The notes: a model not told the origin generated them from the sequence alone. 64,000 nt of DNA from Bin87 sp965261925 (GCA_965261925.1 OZ253486.1:1-64000); one strand, 5' to 3'. Numbered from the stretch's first letter, positions 16,825 through 25,521 are shown. Made by a program: numbers and translations.

Positions 16825-17016
16825 CTACGGCCGAAGCCTAACCCCTGATTGCCTCTCGATATTCCGCAACACTGCCGGGTCAATGTCTTTACGCGGGTGT
16901 TGTACCGTGGTTGTGCCAGGTTTCACTGGGTGCTTCATTTGGTGGTGCGAGCCGTTGATGCGATCAACATACCACCCATCTTCGCGAAGCCTCGCCATCA
17001 CCGTCCGGCTGCCCAC
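16825..17016 (-). CDS. hicA: HicA mRNA interferase toxin
   Basis: A 63-residue HicA with the family core MARLREDGWYVDRINGSHHQ, the catalytic histidine in GSHHQ, and the closing VQHPRKDIDPAVLRNIERQSG. The long open frame reaching 17175 is upstream read-through of low-complexity Arg-rich sequence. I place the start at GTG 17016 (VGSRTVMARL). A perfect TATAAT lies only 6 bases upstream of that GTG, so transcription should start at or next to the start codon and the mRNA is probably leaderless. It is cotranscribed with hicB. Confidence 0.8.
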   Translation of the reverse strand: MGSRTVMARLREDGWYVDRINGSHHQMKHPVKPGTTTVQHPRKDIDPAVLRNIERQSGVRLRP

Positions 17017-17090
17017 GCCGGCATTATACACATTGGCATATGCGGCCCCGCGTTGCGCCATCCGCCGGCCCTCGGTATCCTTGCCGTGCC

Positions 17091-18395
17091 ATGAACCGCA
17101 ACGACCACGACCCCATACGCCTGATCGCCGAGTTCGCCGCCGGCGTCGCCCAATCCACCATTCCAGTTCCGCCACGGGTGGCGGAACTCTGCCGCGAGCT
17201 GATGCTCAACGCCGCCGGCGCTGCCCTGGCCGGCGCTGCCCACCCCGATGGCGTCGCTCTGGCCCGCGTCGTTCGCGAGATGGGCGGCAACGGCCGCAGC
17301 ACCATCATCGGCATGGGGATGCGAACCTCGCCGGTGTATGCCACGTTGGTTAACGGCACGCTGGTGCGGCTGCTGGACTTCGACGACAACACCGTCGACA
17401 CCGGGGCCCACTGTACGGCGGCCGTGTTTCCCCCCGTCATGGCATTGGGCGAGATGCACGGATACTCCGGCCAGGACGTGCTCTCGGCCTTCGCCGTTGG
17501 ATGCGAGGTGTCCGCCCGCCTCTCCGCCTCCGACGCGACCCGCGGCTCGGCGGGAGCAGTGGGAGCGGCGTTGGCTTCGGCCATGCTTCTCGGGCTCGAC
17601 ACGGACGGCCTGCCCAACGCTATCGGCCTGGCCTCGGGCGCGTCGAACGCGGACACCGGATTCGGCTCCGCCGGAGCTGCCGCCCTTGCTGAAGGCCGGT
17701 CCGCGATGCAAGGCGTGATGGCCGCGCTGACCGCCGAGGCCGGGATCTTCGGCGCGGCCAACAACTTCGCCATAGTTCCGGAGGCCATCGCCGATCTGGG
17801 CAATCGGTGGCGCATCGAAGACCCCGGGGTTACCATCCGGCTCTATCCCTGCCCTCCCGCCAGCCACGGCGTGATCGACGCTGTCCTGGCTATCGCCCAG
17901 TTGCACCGTTTCACGCCACACGACATCACCCATGTACACGTCGGGGTGACCTCTGACACCCTCGCGCAACTGCCGTATGTCCTCCCCGAGAATGGCTGGC
18001 AGGCGCGCCAGTCCATCGGGTTCATCACCGCGGCTGCTCTGTGCCACGGCGCGCCGCTCATCAACTTCTTCTCCGAACCGGCGGTCCGGGACGAGGGCGT
18101 GCGAGCCATGATGGAGCGCGTATCCGTCGAGGCCACGCTACCCGCGTCGCCGCTGGCGCTCAACCCTGCGGAGGTCGTGGTCACCCTGGCCGATGGACGC
18201 AAGCTGACCCACCGTATCGACCATCCTCGCGGTTCGCCGGCCATGCCTCTCGACCGAGACGAGCTCGAGGCAAAGTTCCTCTACTGCACCCGTTACATCC
18301 TGCCGGCGGACCATATCGAAGAGGCGGTTGAGAGTTTCCGCGGCATTTCTGAAATCGAAAACGTTACCGGAATGGCATCCGTACTTGGAGGTTGA
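17091..18395 (+). CDS. MmgE/PrpD family protein
   Basis: A 434-residue member of the MmgE/PrpD family, whose characterised members are 2-methylcitrate dehydratase, cis-aconitate decarboxylase and related hydro-lyases. Typical segments are a helical N-terminus with LNAAGAALAGAAHPD, then LVNGTLVRLLDFDDN (the family's strongest motif) and GAHCTAAVFPPVMALGE. ATG 17091 is taken rather than the far upstream start at 17040. The substrate is not predictable. The stop overlaps the region of the following gene's ribosome site, so the two are an operon, probably for catabolism of an organic acid. Confidence 0.85.
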   Translation: MNRNDHDPIRLIAEFAAGVAQSTIPVPPRVAELCRELMLNAAGAALAGAAHPDGVALARVVREMGGNGRSTIIGMGMRTSPVYATLVNGTLVRLLDFDDNTVDTGAHCTAAVFPPVMALGEMHGYSGQDVLSAFAVGCEVSARLSASDATRGSAGAVGAALASAMLLGLDTDGLPNAIGLASGASNADTGFGSAGAAALAEGRSAMQGVMAALTAEAGIFGAANNFAIVPEAIADLGNRWRIEDPGVTIRLYPCPPASHGVIDAVLAIAQLHRFTPHDITHVHVGVTSDTLAQLPYVLPENGWQARQSIGFITAAALCHGAPLINFFSEPAVRDEGVRAMMERVSVEATLPASPLALNPAEVVVTLADGRKLTHRIDHPRGSPAMPLDRDELEAKFLYCTRYILPADHIEEAVESFRGISEIENVTGMASVLGG

Positions 18396-18400
18396 AGACC

Positions 18401-19369
18401 ATGAAAGGCATCCAATCCTACGAAGTCGGCGCTCCTGATGTCCTCAAATACGAGGATATGCCCGAACCCGTCGCCGGACCGGGCGAGGCCGTGGTGGCCA
18501 TTCGCAACATCGGTGTCAACTACACCGACGTGTCCAGCCGGAAGGGCACCAACCCGCCGGCGGCTTTCCCGTGGACGCCCGGCCGCGAGGCCTCCGGCGA
18601 GGTCATCGCCGTGGGCGACGGCGTCACCGAGGTTGCCGTGGGCGACCGGGTCGCCTACGCCATGCACACCGGCTCCTACGCCGAGCAGCAGGCCGTCCCG
18701 GCGTGGCTGCTGGTGCGCATCCCCGACGAGATGGACTTCGAGACCGGCGCGGCCACGCTGCTCCAGTGCATGACCGCCCACTTCCTGGTCAACGACATCG
18801 TGCCGTTGCAGGCCGGACAGAGCGCCCTGGTCCACGCCGGGGCCGGCGGCATGGGCCTGCTGCTCATCCAGATGCTTAAGCGCATGGGCCTCCACGTGTA
18901 CACCACGGTTTCCACCGACGACAAGGCCGCCCTCGCCAGCAACGCCGGCGCCGACGACGTCATCCTGTATACCCGACAGGATTTCGAGGAAGAGATCCGG
19001 CGGATGACCGACGGCCAGGGCGTCAAGATCATCTACGACGCCGTGGGCGCCACCACCTTCGAGAAGGGCCTGCGCGTTCTCGGCCGGCGCGGCTGCATGG
19101 CCCTCTACGGTCAGGCCGGCGGGCCCGTGGGTCCGGTGGACTCCGGTATGCTGCGCAACGGCTCCCTGTTCCTGACCCGCCCCAGCCTGGGCGACTACAC
19201 CGCCACCCGTGACGAATTGGTGCGACGCGCCGAGGAGTGCCTGTCCTGGGTGCAGTCGGGCCAGATCAGGCTCAAGGTCACCCTCAACCTTCCCCTGGCC
19301 GAGGCCCCCGAGGCCCACCGCCGCCTGGAGGGGAGAGAGACCACGGGGAAGATCCTGCTGACGCCGTGA
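18401..19369 (+). CDS. Zinc-independent quinone oxidoreductase (MDR family)
   Basis: A 322-residue NADPH:quinone reductase-like protein. The N-terminal GroES-like part has GVNYTDVSSRKG and PGREASGEVIAVGDGV. The Rossmann part has LVHAGAGGMGLLLIQMLKRMG, and the QOR-type motif ALYGQAGGPVGPVD follows. The zinc ligands of alcohol dehydrogenases are absent. GGAGG ends ten bases before ATG 18401. The frame also opens from a TTG at 18392. It follows the MmgE/PrpD gene without a gap. Confidence 0.88.
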   Translation: MKGIQSYEVGAPDVLKYEDMPEPVAGPGEAVVAIRNIGVNYTDVSSRKGTNPPAAFPWTPGREASGEVIAVGDGVTEVAVGDRVAYAMHTGSYAEQQAVPAWLLVRIPDEMDFETGAATLLQCMTAHFLVNDIVPLQAGQSALVHAGAGGMGLLLIQMLKRMGLHVYTTVSTDDKAALASNAGADDVILYTRQDFEEEIRRMTDGQGVKIIYDAVGATTFEKGLRVLGRRGCMALYGQAGGPVGPVDSGMLRNGSLFLTRPSLGDYTATRDELVRRAEECLSWVQSGQIRLKVTLNLPLAEAPEAHRRLEGRETTGKILLTP

Positions 19370-19421
19370 TAGACTCCAAACTGTTCAGTATGCCGCCCGA
19401 GCGGGTCAGCCGGAGGAAATC

Positions 19422-19706
19422 ATGACCGAGGCCGTTCCCTTCCACAAAAAACTGCACACGCTCAACATTGAAGAATTTGGAGAGCAGTACCTGTCGATCA
19501 TCGCCGCCATCTCAAAACATGGCGGCAAGGCAATTATCTTTGACGGCGACAAGCCAGTGGCCCAGCTCACCCAGTATGAAAATCCACCCCTCAACGGTTA
19601 CGGTTCGATGAAGGGCCAGATCAAAATCCATGGCGACATCGTGTCTCCGCTGCCACCTGAGTGGTACACCTCATGCACTGGCCACGATGAGGATCTGCCC
19701 ACTTGA
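19422..19706 (+). CDS. Phd/YefM-type antitoxin
   Basis: A 94-residue antitoxin with GKAIIFDGDKPVAQL in the DNA-binding fold and the typical C-terminal toxin-neutralising tail SMKGQIKIHGDIVSPLPPEW. GGAGG precedes the ATG. Its TGA stop at 19704 overlaps the TTG start of the VapC gene, so the pair is translationally coupled. The antitoxin should autoregulate the operon through the upstream region. Confidence 0.82.
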   Translation: MTEAVPFHKKLHTLNIEEFGEQYLSIIAAISKHGGKAIIFDGDKPVAQLTQYENPPLNGYGSMKGQIKIHGDIVSPLPPEWYTSCTGHDEDLPT

Positions 19707-20101
19707 TACTCCCGGACACGCACGCTCTTATCTGGTTTCTTGACTCTAATCCGCGCCTCGGGCCAACAGCCGCGCGCAGAATAATCGAAGCGAACGAACT
19801 CAGCCTAGCTGCGTTCTCAGCCATCTCGGTCTGGGAAGTGGCCCTGCTGCAAGCAAAGGGCCGGTTAGACCGGAATGTGAGCGCCGTCCAATGGCGTCAA
19901 AACCTGTTGCGAGCAGGTTTTATTGAAATGCCTGTCGACGGGCTGATCGCCGCCCGCTCCGTGGCCCTGAGCGATTTTCACGACGACCCAGCGGACCGGA
20001 TCATCATGGCCACCGCGCAGGAAGGACACCAACTGATCACTGATGACCGCCAGATCCTCGACTCGTCCGGACCACTCGAACGTTTTCCGGCCCGCCGTTG
20101 A
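19703..20101 (+). CDS. VapC-family PIN-domain toxin
   Basis: A 132-residue PIN ribonuclease. Acidic residues lie at expected places: D5 in LPDTHALIWFLD, E45 in SVWEVALL, D98 in DPADRIIMATA, and D114/D115 in LITDDRQIL. The length and spacing match toxins of the Phd-VapC type. The start is a TTG that overlaps the antitoxin stop; no better start lies in range. The predicted role is growth arrest by cleavage of tRNA or other RNA when the antitoxin is degraded. Confidence 0.85.
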   Translation: MILPDTHALIWFLDSNPRLGPTAARRIIEANELSLAAFSAISVWEVALLQAKGRLDRNVSAVQWRQNLLRAGFIEMPVDGLIAARSVALSDFHDDPADRIIMATAQEGHQLITDDRQILDSSGPLERFPARR

Positions 20102-21001
20102 ATGGAGTGCATCGCCATGGTCAACGTACAGATTCATCCCGGCGACCTTATCCCTCCTATCCAATCACTGGAAAATTATTTCTGGCATGGTGGGGTTTCC
20201 ATCATCCAATCTGCTTTTGCGCATTCATATTTTGTCCATCCCGATGCAGTTAGGGCGAAAACGCCATACTACCGAGACCGCGCCCGATACAGCAGAGAGC
20301 ACTATGCGGGTCTTGGCAAAGGAGAACTTACAAATTGGTCAGAGGACGGTAGGCCAATTCGGCTGGACGACAATCAGTATGCGCAAAATGCTTGGACTGG
20401 GTACACCCGACGGCCATTGTCGAGGGGAAGCGGCTACGGCTTGCGCCACATTTGGGGAAACACTCACAATCCTGACGCATTCACGGCAGGGTGGAATTTC
20501 TGCTACATGCCGTTTTGGGCCGGCATGCTGACTGAAGACCAACACCCCCACCCAGAATTGCGGGACGCTATCAAGCAAGCGTCTTGGGATCTCTATTTTC
20601 GAGACGACCCAGTTTGTCCGCCGCCTGATTTTGTAGCCAATCCCGGTTTGGATCTGCAAACCATCCTTGGAGGGCAGCCATTACTGATATTGACCCGCGA
20701 TGCTACGGCGGACGTGACGCCATCGGGCCGTGCCAGTACACATGACGCGGTCTTGCCCATTTCTTTGGATCCTTCGCCGGCTCAAGTTTTCAAAGAGGCC
20801 TTATTGCGCACGAAACAAGCGTGGATCGTAATTGCGTACGAGGACGGGAGGGAGGAAGTGCGCCTCTGGGATGCGGACAGGATTTCGTCCTCATCCAATA
20901 TCATCGGCAACCTCCGTAGCCGGTCTACATTTCGTGCTGGTGCTTGGCAACAAAATGGTATCACCAGCGTGAGAGTGAGCATAGACAAGCCAATTCTTTA
21001 A
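20102..21001 (+). CDS. Hypothetical protein of 299 residues
   Basis: Starts at ATG 20102 immediately after the VapC stop, with an alternative ATG at 20117. The protein is soluble and rich in aromatic and charged residues, with a central segment GYGLRHIWGNTHNPDAF and then WNFCYMPFWAGML. I do not recognise the fold. G+C drops visibly compared with the flanking enzymes, suggesting acquisition together with the toxin-antitoxin pair. It lies upstream of, but is separated by 360 bases from, the trp T-box leader. A toxin-associated or nuclease role would be speculation. Confidence 0.55.
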   Translation: MECIAMVNVQIHPGDLIPPIQSLENYFWHGGVSIIQSAFAHSYFVHPDAVRAKTPYYRDRARYSREHYAGLGKGELTNWSEDGRPIRLDDNQYAQNAWTGYTRRPLSRGSGYGLRHIWGNTHNPDAFTAGWNFCYMPFWAGMLTEDQHPHPELRDAIKQASWDLYFRDDPVCPPPDFVANPGLDLQTILGGQPLLILTRDATADVTPSGRASTHDAVLPISLDPSPAQVFKEALLRTKQAWIVIAYEDGREEVRLWDADRISSSSNIIGNLRSRSTFRAGAWQQNGITSVRVSIDKPIL

Positions 21002-21020
21002 ATCCACGCCACGCTCGCCG

Positions 21021-21049
21021 TTGACGCCCCAATCCCGTCACCATACAAT
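21021..21049 (+). promoter_or_regulatory. Promoter of the trp T-box leader
   Basis: TTGACG at 21021-21026 and TACAAT at 21044-21049 are separated by 17 bases. Transcription should start near 21056, just before the T-box stem I. Confidence 0.65.
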
Positions 21050-21055
21050 TGATCC

Positions 21056-21315
21056 TGCAAATCCGAATACCCAAATGCTGGGAAGGGGATTAGTACGCGT
21101 CCAGCGAGGCCCAGAGAGCCGGGTTAGCTGCGAACCGGCGCCAGGCGCAGGCGTTGAATGGCCCCCGGAGCCTCCCGCCCAAAGGCAAACACCCACGATT
21201 TGTTGGGGGCCAAGTAGGCCGGGCCGTATGGGCAACGTTATCTGCCCGTTGAACACCGTATGCAGGGTGGCATCGCGGCCGTCAGGCTCGTCCCGCAGGG
21301 GACGGGCTTTTTCTT
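21056..21315 (+). promoter_or_regulatory. T-box leader sensing tRNA-Trp, upstream of trpE
   Basis: All the parts of a T-box are visible. The AGTA/AGAGAGCC region of stem I lies at 21092-21120. GAA-TGG follows, with specifier codon TGG (Trp) at 21159-21161. The T-box antiterminator motif AGGGTGGCATCGCGG lies at 21264-21278 (consensus AGGGTGGNACCGCG). A terminator hairpin then begins at 21286. Uncharged tRNA-Trp should stabilise the antiterminator and switch on trpE and the genes behind it. Confidence 0.9.
21286..21312 (+). terminator. Rho-independent terminator of the T-box
   Basis: GCTCGTCCC (21286-21294) pairs with GGGACGGGC (21299-21307), followed by five Ts. It competes with the T-box antiterminator directly upstream. 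Confidence 0.85.
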
Positions 21316-21365
21316 TGGCCTAATTCGCTGACTCCCGAGTTCTCAGACCCGATGGATGACATATC

Positions 21366-22826
21366 GTGACCATGTACTACCCAACTTTGGATCAGGTCCG
21401 CGCCCTGGCCGGACAGGGCAACCTGTGCCCGGTCTACCGCACCATCAACGCCGACCTCGAAACTCCCGTGTCGGCCTACCTTAAGGTCGCGCGGCCGCCC
21501 TATTCCTTCCTGCTGGAATCGGTGGCCGGCGGCGAGCGCATCGGCCGCTACAGTTTCATCGGCACCGAGCCCTACGACGTTTTCAGCACCGGCGCCGACC
21601 AGCCCTCGGGCGCGGTCGACCCGCTGACCCTGGTGCAGCGGGAGATGGACTCCTTTCAGCTTGTCCCCGTGGAGGGTCTGCCCCCGTTTCACGGTGGCGG
21701 AGTGGGCTACGTCGCCTATGACGCGGTGCACTACTTCGAGCCTCGTGTTCCCATGCTGGACGTCGACCCCCAGGGCCTGCCGGAATCCGTGTTCATGTTC
21801 ACCGACACTCTGCTGGTGTTCGACCACCTGCGCCACGACATCAAGGTGGTCAGCCATGTCCGGCTGGACGGCGGCGACATCGCTGAGGCCTATGACGCGG
21901 CTACCGCCAAGATCGAGCGCATGGTGGACCGCCTCTCTCGCCCTCTGGAAATCCCGCCCGAACTGCTGGCAACACCGTCCCTCCCGGCCGGCGGAGAGAC
22001 CCAGTCCAACTTCACCGTGCCCGAGTACGAGGCCGTCATCGAGAAGTGCATCGAGTACATCTATGCCGGCGACGTCATCCAGGTGGTGAACTCCCAGCGA
22101 TTCAGCCGGCAAACCGATGCCCACCCCTTCCAAGTGTATCGCGCCCTGCGGGGCAGCAACCCGTCCCCCTACATGTACTACCTCGATCTCAACGGTTTTC
22201 AGATCGTCGGCGCCGCCATCGAGACTGTGGCGACGGTCCACGACGGCACCGTTTCCACCCACCCCATTGCCGGCACTCGTCCCCGGGGCCAGACCCCGGC
22301 CGAAGATGCCGCTTTGGAAGAGGAACTGAAGGGCAGCGAGAAACAGCAGGCTGAACACATCATGCTGCTCGATCTAGGGCGCAACGACATCGGCCGCGTC
22401 AGCGTTCCCGGCACCGTCAAAGTCACCCAGTACATGGACGTGGAGCGTTTCTCCCACGTGATGCACCTGGTGTCCCACGTGGACGGCCAGCTCCGGTCCG
22501 ACATGACCCCCTACGACGCCCTGCGCGCCTGCTTCCCCGCCGGCACCGTCTCCGGCGCGCCCAAGATCCGCGCCATGGAGATCATCGCCGAGGTGGAGCA
22601 GGAACGTCGCGGACCCTATGGCGGCGCGGTGGCCTACTTCAGCTACAACGGCAACATGGATACCGCCCTCGTGCTGCGCACCGGCGTCTTCAAGGACGGT
22701 GTCATGTACGTGCAGGCCGGCGGCGGCGTGGTCGCCGACAGCATTGCCGAGGATGAATACATGGAGACCCGCCACAAATCCGGCGCCATGATGCGCGCCA
22801 TCGACGTTGCGGAGGGCGCAGTCTAA
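21366..22826 (+). CDS. trpE: Anthranilate synthase component I
   Basis: Converts chorismate and ammonia (from TrpG) to anthranilate, the first step of tryptophan synthesis. The product of 486 residues has the TrpE N-terminal domain (VYRTINADLETPVSAYLK, GRYSFIG) and the chorismate-binding domain (NPSPYMYYLDL, PIAGTRPRG, LDLGRNDIGRV, FPAGTVSGAPKIRAMEII, RTGV, QAGGGVVADS). The start is GTG 21366 or ATG 21372 (MYYPTLDQ); neither has a clear ribosome site. The T-box upstream ties expression to tryptophanyl-tRNA charging. Confidence 0.96.
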   Translation: MTMYYPTLDQVRALAGQGNLCPVYRTINADLETPVSAYLKVARPPYSFLLESVAGGERIGRYSFIGTEPYDVFSTGADQPSGAVDPLTLVQREMDSFQLVPVEGLPPFHGGGVGYVAYDAVHYFEPRVPMLDVDPQGLPESVFMFTDTLLVFDHLRHDIKVVSHVRLDGGDIAEAYDAATAKIERMVDRLSRPLEIPPELLATPSLPAGGETQSNFTVPEYEAVIEKCIEYIYAGDVIQVVNSQRFSRQTDAHPFQVYRALRGSNPSPYMYYLDLNGFQIVGAAIETVATVHDGTVSTHPIAGTRPRGQTPAEDAALEEELKGSEKQQAEHIMLLDLGRNDIGRVSVPGTVKVTQYMDVERFSHVMHLVSHVDGQLRSDMTPYDALRACFPAGTVSGAPKIRAMEIIAEVEQERRGPYGGAVAYFSYNGNMDTALVLRTGVFKDGVMYVQAGGGVVADSIAEDEYMETRHKSGAMMRAIDVAEGAV

Positions 22827-22929
22827 CGCCATGCCACTGCCCGGAAAATCGCGACGCGGCGATCACGTAAACCTGGCGCCCCATCATCCTGTCAATCCTG
22901 TGCATCCATGTGAAAACCCGGAGGCCACT

Positions 22930-23370
22930 ATGCTTAAGTCCTTCTTCCACACCGGCTTTATCGTGAAAGACCTGGAGGCCGCCGTTGCCTTCTACTCCGA
23001 CGTACTGGGCCTTACCCTGACCATGCGCACCGAGCGCACCGGGGAGTTCCCGGCCACCCTGCTGGGTTTCCCTGATGCCCACATCAAGGGCGCGTTCTTC
23101 GAAATGGGCGACGGCCACCAACTGGAGCTGATCCAGTACATCAACCCGGAGGGCGGGTACGCCGACTTCGGCAAGAATGACATCCGCGCCGCCCATCTGG
23201 CTTTCCATGTCGAGGACATCGACGCGTTCTACGAGAACACCCGCAACCGTGGCCTCAGCTATCCCACGCCGCCGGTGCCGATGCACGACGACGCCGGCAA
23301 CCTGGTGCGCAAGGCGTCCTACTGCCAGGACCCGGACGGCAACTGGCTGGAACTGGTGGAGCTGTACTGA
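22930..23370 (+). CDS. VOC/glyoxalase-like metalloenzyme inside the trp operon
   Basis: A 146-residue vicinal-oxygen-chelate protein with two beta-alpha-beta-beta-beta modules: FFHTGFIVKDLEAAVAFYSD with the first metal histidine, HQLELIQY, HLAFHVEDIDAFYE, and the C-terminal DPDGNWLELVELY with the glutamate. GGAGG precedes ATG 22930; the longer frame from 22807 overlaps trpE and is not needed. It sits between trpE and trpG with a one-base overlap to trpG. A glyoxalase-type or dioxygenase role is possible. Why it belongs in a tryptophan operon is unknown. Confidence 0.85.
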   Translation: MLKSFFHTGFIVKDLEAAVAFYSDVLGLTLTMRTERTGEFPATLLGFPDAHIKGAFFEMGDGHQLELIQYINPEGGYADFGKNDIRAAHLAFHVEDIDAFYENTRNRGLSYPTPPVPMHDDAGNLVRKASYCQDPDGNWLELVELY

Positions 23371-23957
23371 TGCTGCTGCTTATCGACAACTACGACAGCT
23401 TCACCTACAACCTCTACCAGTACCTGTGCGAACTGGGCGCCGAGGTTGAGGTGGTGCGCAACGACAAGACCACCATCGAGGACATCGAGGCCATGCGGCC
23501 CGAGGGCATCGTCGTATCCCCCGGCCCTTGCACGCCCCGGGAGGCCGGGATCTCCAACGACGTCATCCGGCACTTCGGCCCCATGCTGCCCGTGCTGGGC
23601 GTCTGTCTCGGGCACCAGTGCATCGGCGACGCCTATGGCGCCACCGTGGACCGGGCCGGTGAGATCCGCCACGGCAAGACCTCAATGATCCACCACGATG
23701 GCAAAGGGGTTTTTGCCGGCCTGCCCAACCCGTTCGAGGGCATCCGCTACCACAGCCTGGTCATCTACCCCGACACCCTGCCGGAGTTCCTAGAAGTCAC
23801 GGCCTGGACGGACAACGGCCTCATCATGGGCGTGCGCCACAAGGAGCTGCCCGTGGAGGGCGTTCAGTTCCACCCCGAGTCGATCATGACCACGGTGGGA
23901 CACGACCTGCTGCGCAACTACCTGCAGCAGGTGGAGGAATTCCACCGGTCCGGCTGA
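23370..23957 (+). CDS. trpG: Anthranilate synthase component II (glutamine amidotransferase)
   Basis: A class I glutamine amidotransferase of 195 residues that supplies ammonia to TrpE and may also serve as PabA for p-aminobenzoate. It shows LLLIDNYDSFTYNLYQYL at the start, SPGPCTPREAG, the catalytic cysteine in GVCLGHQCIG, and the His-Glu pair in VQFHPESI. ATG 23370 overlaps the stop of the VOC gene by one base, so it is translationally coupled. No other trp genes follow in the window; the next gene is on the opposite strand. Confidence 0.94.
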   Translation: MLLLIDNYDSFTYNLYQYLCELGAEVEVVRNDKTTIEDIEAMRPEGIVVSPGPCTPREAGISNDVIRHFGPMLPVLGVCLGHQCIGDAYGATVDRAGEIRHGKTSMIHHDGKGVFAGLPNPFEGIRYHSLVIYPDTLPEFLEVTAWTDNGLIMGVRHKELPVEGVQFHPESIMTTVGHDLLRNYLQQVEEFHRSG

Positions 23958-23978
23958 TGGCCGGACCGGGAGCCGTTA

Positions 23979-24368
23979 TCAGCTGATCTCGGCGATGGCC
24001 TCGATCTCGACGTCCAGCCCGGGCTCGGCCAGGGCCGTGATCTCCACCAGGGTACTGGCCGGATACTGACCACCGAAGCACTCGGCGAACAGCGCTTCCT
24101 GGGCTTCCCGTTGCTCTTGCCATGCGGGGACGCTGGTCACAAAGGTCGTGATCTTCACGATGTCGGAAGGCGCGCCGCCCTCAGCCCTCACGATGCCCGC
24201 GATGCGGTCCAGCGTGACCCTGAGTTGCTCCGTCATGGACTGACCCTGCGCGTCGGTGCCGCGAGCCGTGCAGCCGGCGACGAACAGCAGGTTGCCGACC
24301 TTAACGCTTCGGCTGAAGGTTGACCCGGACGGTGCGATATCCGGATGATTGTTCCTGATCTTTTCCAT
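23979..24368 (-). CDS. RidA family protein
   Basis: A 129-residue YjgF/YER057c/UK114 family protein, typically trimeric and hydrolysing reactive enamine/imine intermediates. Family elements are SVKVGNLLFVAGCTA, VTLDRIAGIVRAEGGAPSDIVKITTFVTS, and YPASTLVEITALAEPGLDVEIEAIA. The substrate-binding arginine usual in RidA (PAR) is replaced: the equivalent reads PAS, so deaminase activity is doubtful and this may be a RidA-like subfamily. ATG 24368 is used, with a GTG immediately upstream. Confidence 0.85.
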   Translation of the reverse strand: MEKIRNNHPDIAPSGSTFSRSVKVGNLLFVAGCTARGTDAQGQSMTEQLRVTLDRIAGIVRAEGGAPSDIVKITTFVTSVPAWQEQREAQEALFAECFGGQYPASTLVEITALAEPGLDVEIEAIAEIS

Positions 24369-24465
24369 CACGCTTCTCCTTGGCGGTTGTGGGTCGCCGT
24401 CGAACGCTCTTGAAAGGTTGTCGGGCCCCGGCGCGAGGTCCGGGTTTGGCTATCGGCGGGCTCCG

Positions 24466-25521
24466 CTAGCCATCGCGGAGCTTCGGCATCACCTGTTCGG
24501 CCAAGAGCTTCAGCGAGCGCCGCGTGGCCTCCGCCGACATCAGCCCGCGATTGGTCAGCATGAGGTTCCGGATGCCCAGGCTGCGCATCTCGTCCAACTG
24601 CTCGGCAACCCGCTGCGGACTGCCCACGAGGTTCTCCGGCGCGTCCGGGTTGGGCCGTTCGCCGTAGGCGTCTTTCTGAGTGGGCGGCGGTTGGTGGGAC
24701 ATGGGGAATTCCTTCGGGTTCCAACGTTCCCGATAGGCTTGGATGGTTGAGTACGCTTCCAAGTTGGCCGGCAGAAACTCGTCCATGGCCTGGTCGTCGG
24801 TTTCGGCCACGTGGATCTCGCGCCAGACCCAGATCTGATCGAGGTTGCGCTCGATGGCTTCCTCGTCGAACCCCGCTTCCGCCATGGTGTCGCGGTAGAG
24901 GACGATATCGGCGGCGGTGCTGTTGGTGGAGCGGCCCCGCAGCAAGATCGGCCGGCCGATGCGCGCCATCTCCATTATCGATTCGCGGTTGATGCAGGCC
25001 CGCGCCAGCGGCGGATGGGGTTTCTGGTACGGCCTCGGGCGCACCGATGGGAAGGCGACCTGATAGTGCTCACCGCGGAAATCGACGTTATCCTGGGTCC
25101 AAGCGGTGACCATCAGCTCCTCGGCCTCTTCCATCTGGGCCGCGCCCAGCGCCGGGTCGCTGCCGAACCCCACATACTCGAAGGCGTTGTAGTTGGAGCC
25201 CTTGGCGGTTCCCACCACCAGCCGGCCCCGGCTCAGGTTATCCAGCAGCGCGGTCTGCATCGCGACGCGTACCGGATTGTGCAAGGGCAGCTCGATGATG
25301 CCGAACCCCAACAGCACCCTGCTTGTCTTCACCGCCACCGCGCTGGCGAACACCAGGGGGTCGCCGTACACGCACTCGCCGGTGAAGTAGTGCTCGGCGA
25401 ACCAGATGGCGTCGTACCCCAACTCTTCGGCCAGCACCGCCTCGTCCAGGCACTCTTGTATCGCAACGTCATCGTGCGAGTCGTCGAATTTCATGGGGTA
25501 GAAGAAATGGCCGAAGCGCAT
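24466..25521 (-). CDS. LLM class flavin/F420-dependent oxidoreductase
   Basis: A 351-residue luciferase-like monooxygenase with AIWFAEHYFTGECVYGDPLV, ELPLHNPVRVAMQTALLDNLS, RGRLVVGTAKGSNYNAFEY and a C-terminal VGSPQRVAEQLDEM segment. It is a divergent paralog of the enzymes at 10174, 37913 and 42661. The N-terminal MRFGHFFYPMKF is a good start. It lies downstream of a strong hairpin, so it has its own promoter. It probably oxidises a small organic compound; the substrate is unknown. Confidence 0.87.
   Translation of the reverse strand: MRFGHFFYPMKFDDSHDDVAIQECLDEAVLAEELGYDAIWFAEHYFTGECVYGDPLVFASAVAVKTSRVLLGFGIIELPLHNPVRVAMQTALLDNLSRGRLVVGTAKGSNYNAFEYVGFGSDPALGAAQMEEAEELMVTAWTQDNVDFRGEHYQVAFPSVRPRPYQKPHPPLARACINRESIMEMARIGRPILLRGRSTNSTAADIVLYRDTMAEAGFDEEAIERNLDQIWVWREIHVAETDDQAMDEFLPANLEAYSTIQAYRERWNPKEFPMSHQPPPTQKDAYGERPNPDAPENLVGSPQRVAEQLDEMRSLGIRNLMLTNRGLMSAEATRRSLKLLAEQVMPKLRDG

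Noticed and set aside
17040..17090. Upstream start for MmgE/PrpD at 17040
   Set aside because: The extra N-terminus (MRPRVAPSAGP) is low-complexity; the family begins at MNRNDHDPIRL, where the ATG is.
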